Of a stretch of DNA of 41,288 nucleotides, positions 41,202 through 41,288 are shown piece by piece (position 1 is the first letter of the stretch; each line of letters begins with the position of its first letter). The notes below the pieces were generated by a model. The model was not told where the DNA came from and did no database searches. It was given only the letters and a program-made list of their open reading frames with translations. The stretch lies in the NCBI GenBank assembly GCA_027365415.1, contig DAHXNK010000002.1, forward strand, positions 18,517 to 59,804, read 5' to 3'. The stretch is from Acidobacteriaceae bacterium (GTDB taxonomy: Bacteria; Acidobacteriota; Terriglobia; Terriglobales; Acidobacteriaceae). Both the position numbers and the translations under genes were made by a program.

Positions 41202-41288
41202 GTACTTCCTCTCCGCTCACCTCGTCCCACCCACCATTTTGCCCCGTTGCCCCGCTCCTCAGATGTGAGCTAGATCACACCACTTTCT
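41202..41288. promoter_or_regulatory. Leader region of nifJ (truncated by window end)
   Basis: The last 87 bases hold the nifJ ribosome binding site (minus strand GAGAGGAAGTAC before ATG 41201) and presumably its promoter. TGTGATCTAGCTCACA (41262-41277 region, read as minus GTGTGATCTAGCTCACATC) is an almost perfect palindrome resembling a CRP/FNR-family site (TGTGA-N6-TCACA). Confidence 0.5.

Overview
The window looks like the chromosome of a Gram-negative heterotroph of the Acidobacteriota (Terriglobia/Acidobacteriaceae type). This is inferred from gene content, not from a marker gene. The signs are a TonB-dependent receptor with an N-terminal carboxypeptidase-regulatory-like domain, a TonB-family C-terminus, secreted clan GH-D glycosidases with PKD tails, a PagL-type lipid A deacylase, a decayed kelch protein, and intergenic repeats bounded by GTCATCCCGA. 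There is no rRNA, phage module or CRISPR array.

Layout. (1) 1-2747: the 3' end of a TonB-like protein, a stand-alone phosphoglucose isomerase, and a small coiled-coil/Gly-rich protein. (2) 2749-23364: a carbohydrate locus in three transcription blocks. The left minus block is hemerythrin, hexuronate-type MFS carrier, full-length altronate dehydratase (UxaA), and secreted alpha-galactosidase-like enzyme. The central plus block is APC permease, SGNH esterase, sugar isomerase/epimerase, split UxaA (SAF subunit plus large subunit), and TonB-dependent receptor. The right minus block is a second MFS carrier, KDG kinase-like PfkB protein, KDPG aldolase, and a paralogous alpha-galactosidase-like enzyme. 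Together they suggest uptake of an oligosaccharide across the outer membrane, extracytoplasmic trimming and deacylation, import of acid sugars, dehydration to 2-keto-3-deoxy acids, phosphorylation and aldol cleavage to pyruvate plus triose phosphate. No uronate isomerase or tagaturonate/fructuronate reductase is visible.

(3) 23537-25237: tRNA-Glu(CTC) with a good sigma70-type promoter, tRNA-Arg(ACG) on the opposite strand, a small HMA-fold-like protein lacking the CxxC motif, and a kelch-protein remnant. (4) 25238-29329: YebC regulator, PagL-like deacylase overlapping glutamate formimidoyltransferase, a secreted protein of unknown function, and a small lipoprotein. (5) 29367-30404: a scar made of paired palindromic repeats, a gene start, an internally deleted IS3-family transposase fragment and the 3' end of a cation:proton antiporter. 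(6) 30438-33383: single-domain response regulator, two small envelope proteins (one YtxH-like), a possible tiny zinc-ribbon ORF, and a BON-domain lipoprotein. (7) 33481-41201: a ferredoxin-linked 2-oxoacid oxidation cluster, with NifJ-type pyruvate:ferredoxin oxidoreductase overlapping a dihydroorotate-dehydrogenase-like protein, followed by KorA and KorB.

Many starts were moved inward from the longest reading frame on the basis of ribosome binding sites or signal peptides; this is stated per gene. Functional names rest on motif recognition by eye, without database searches.
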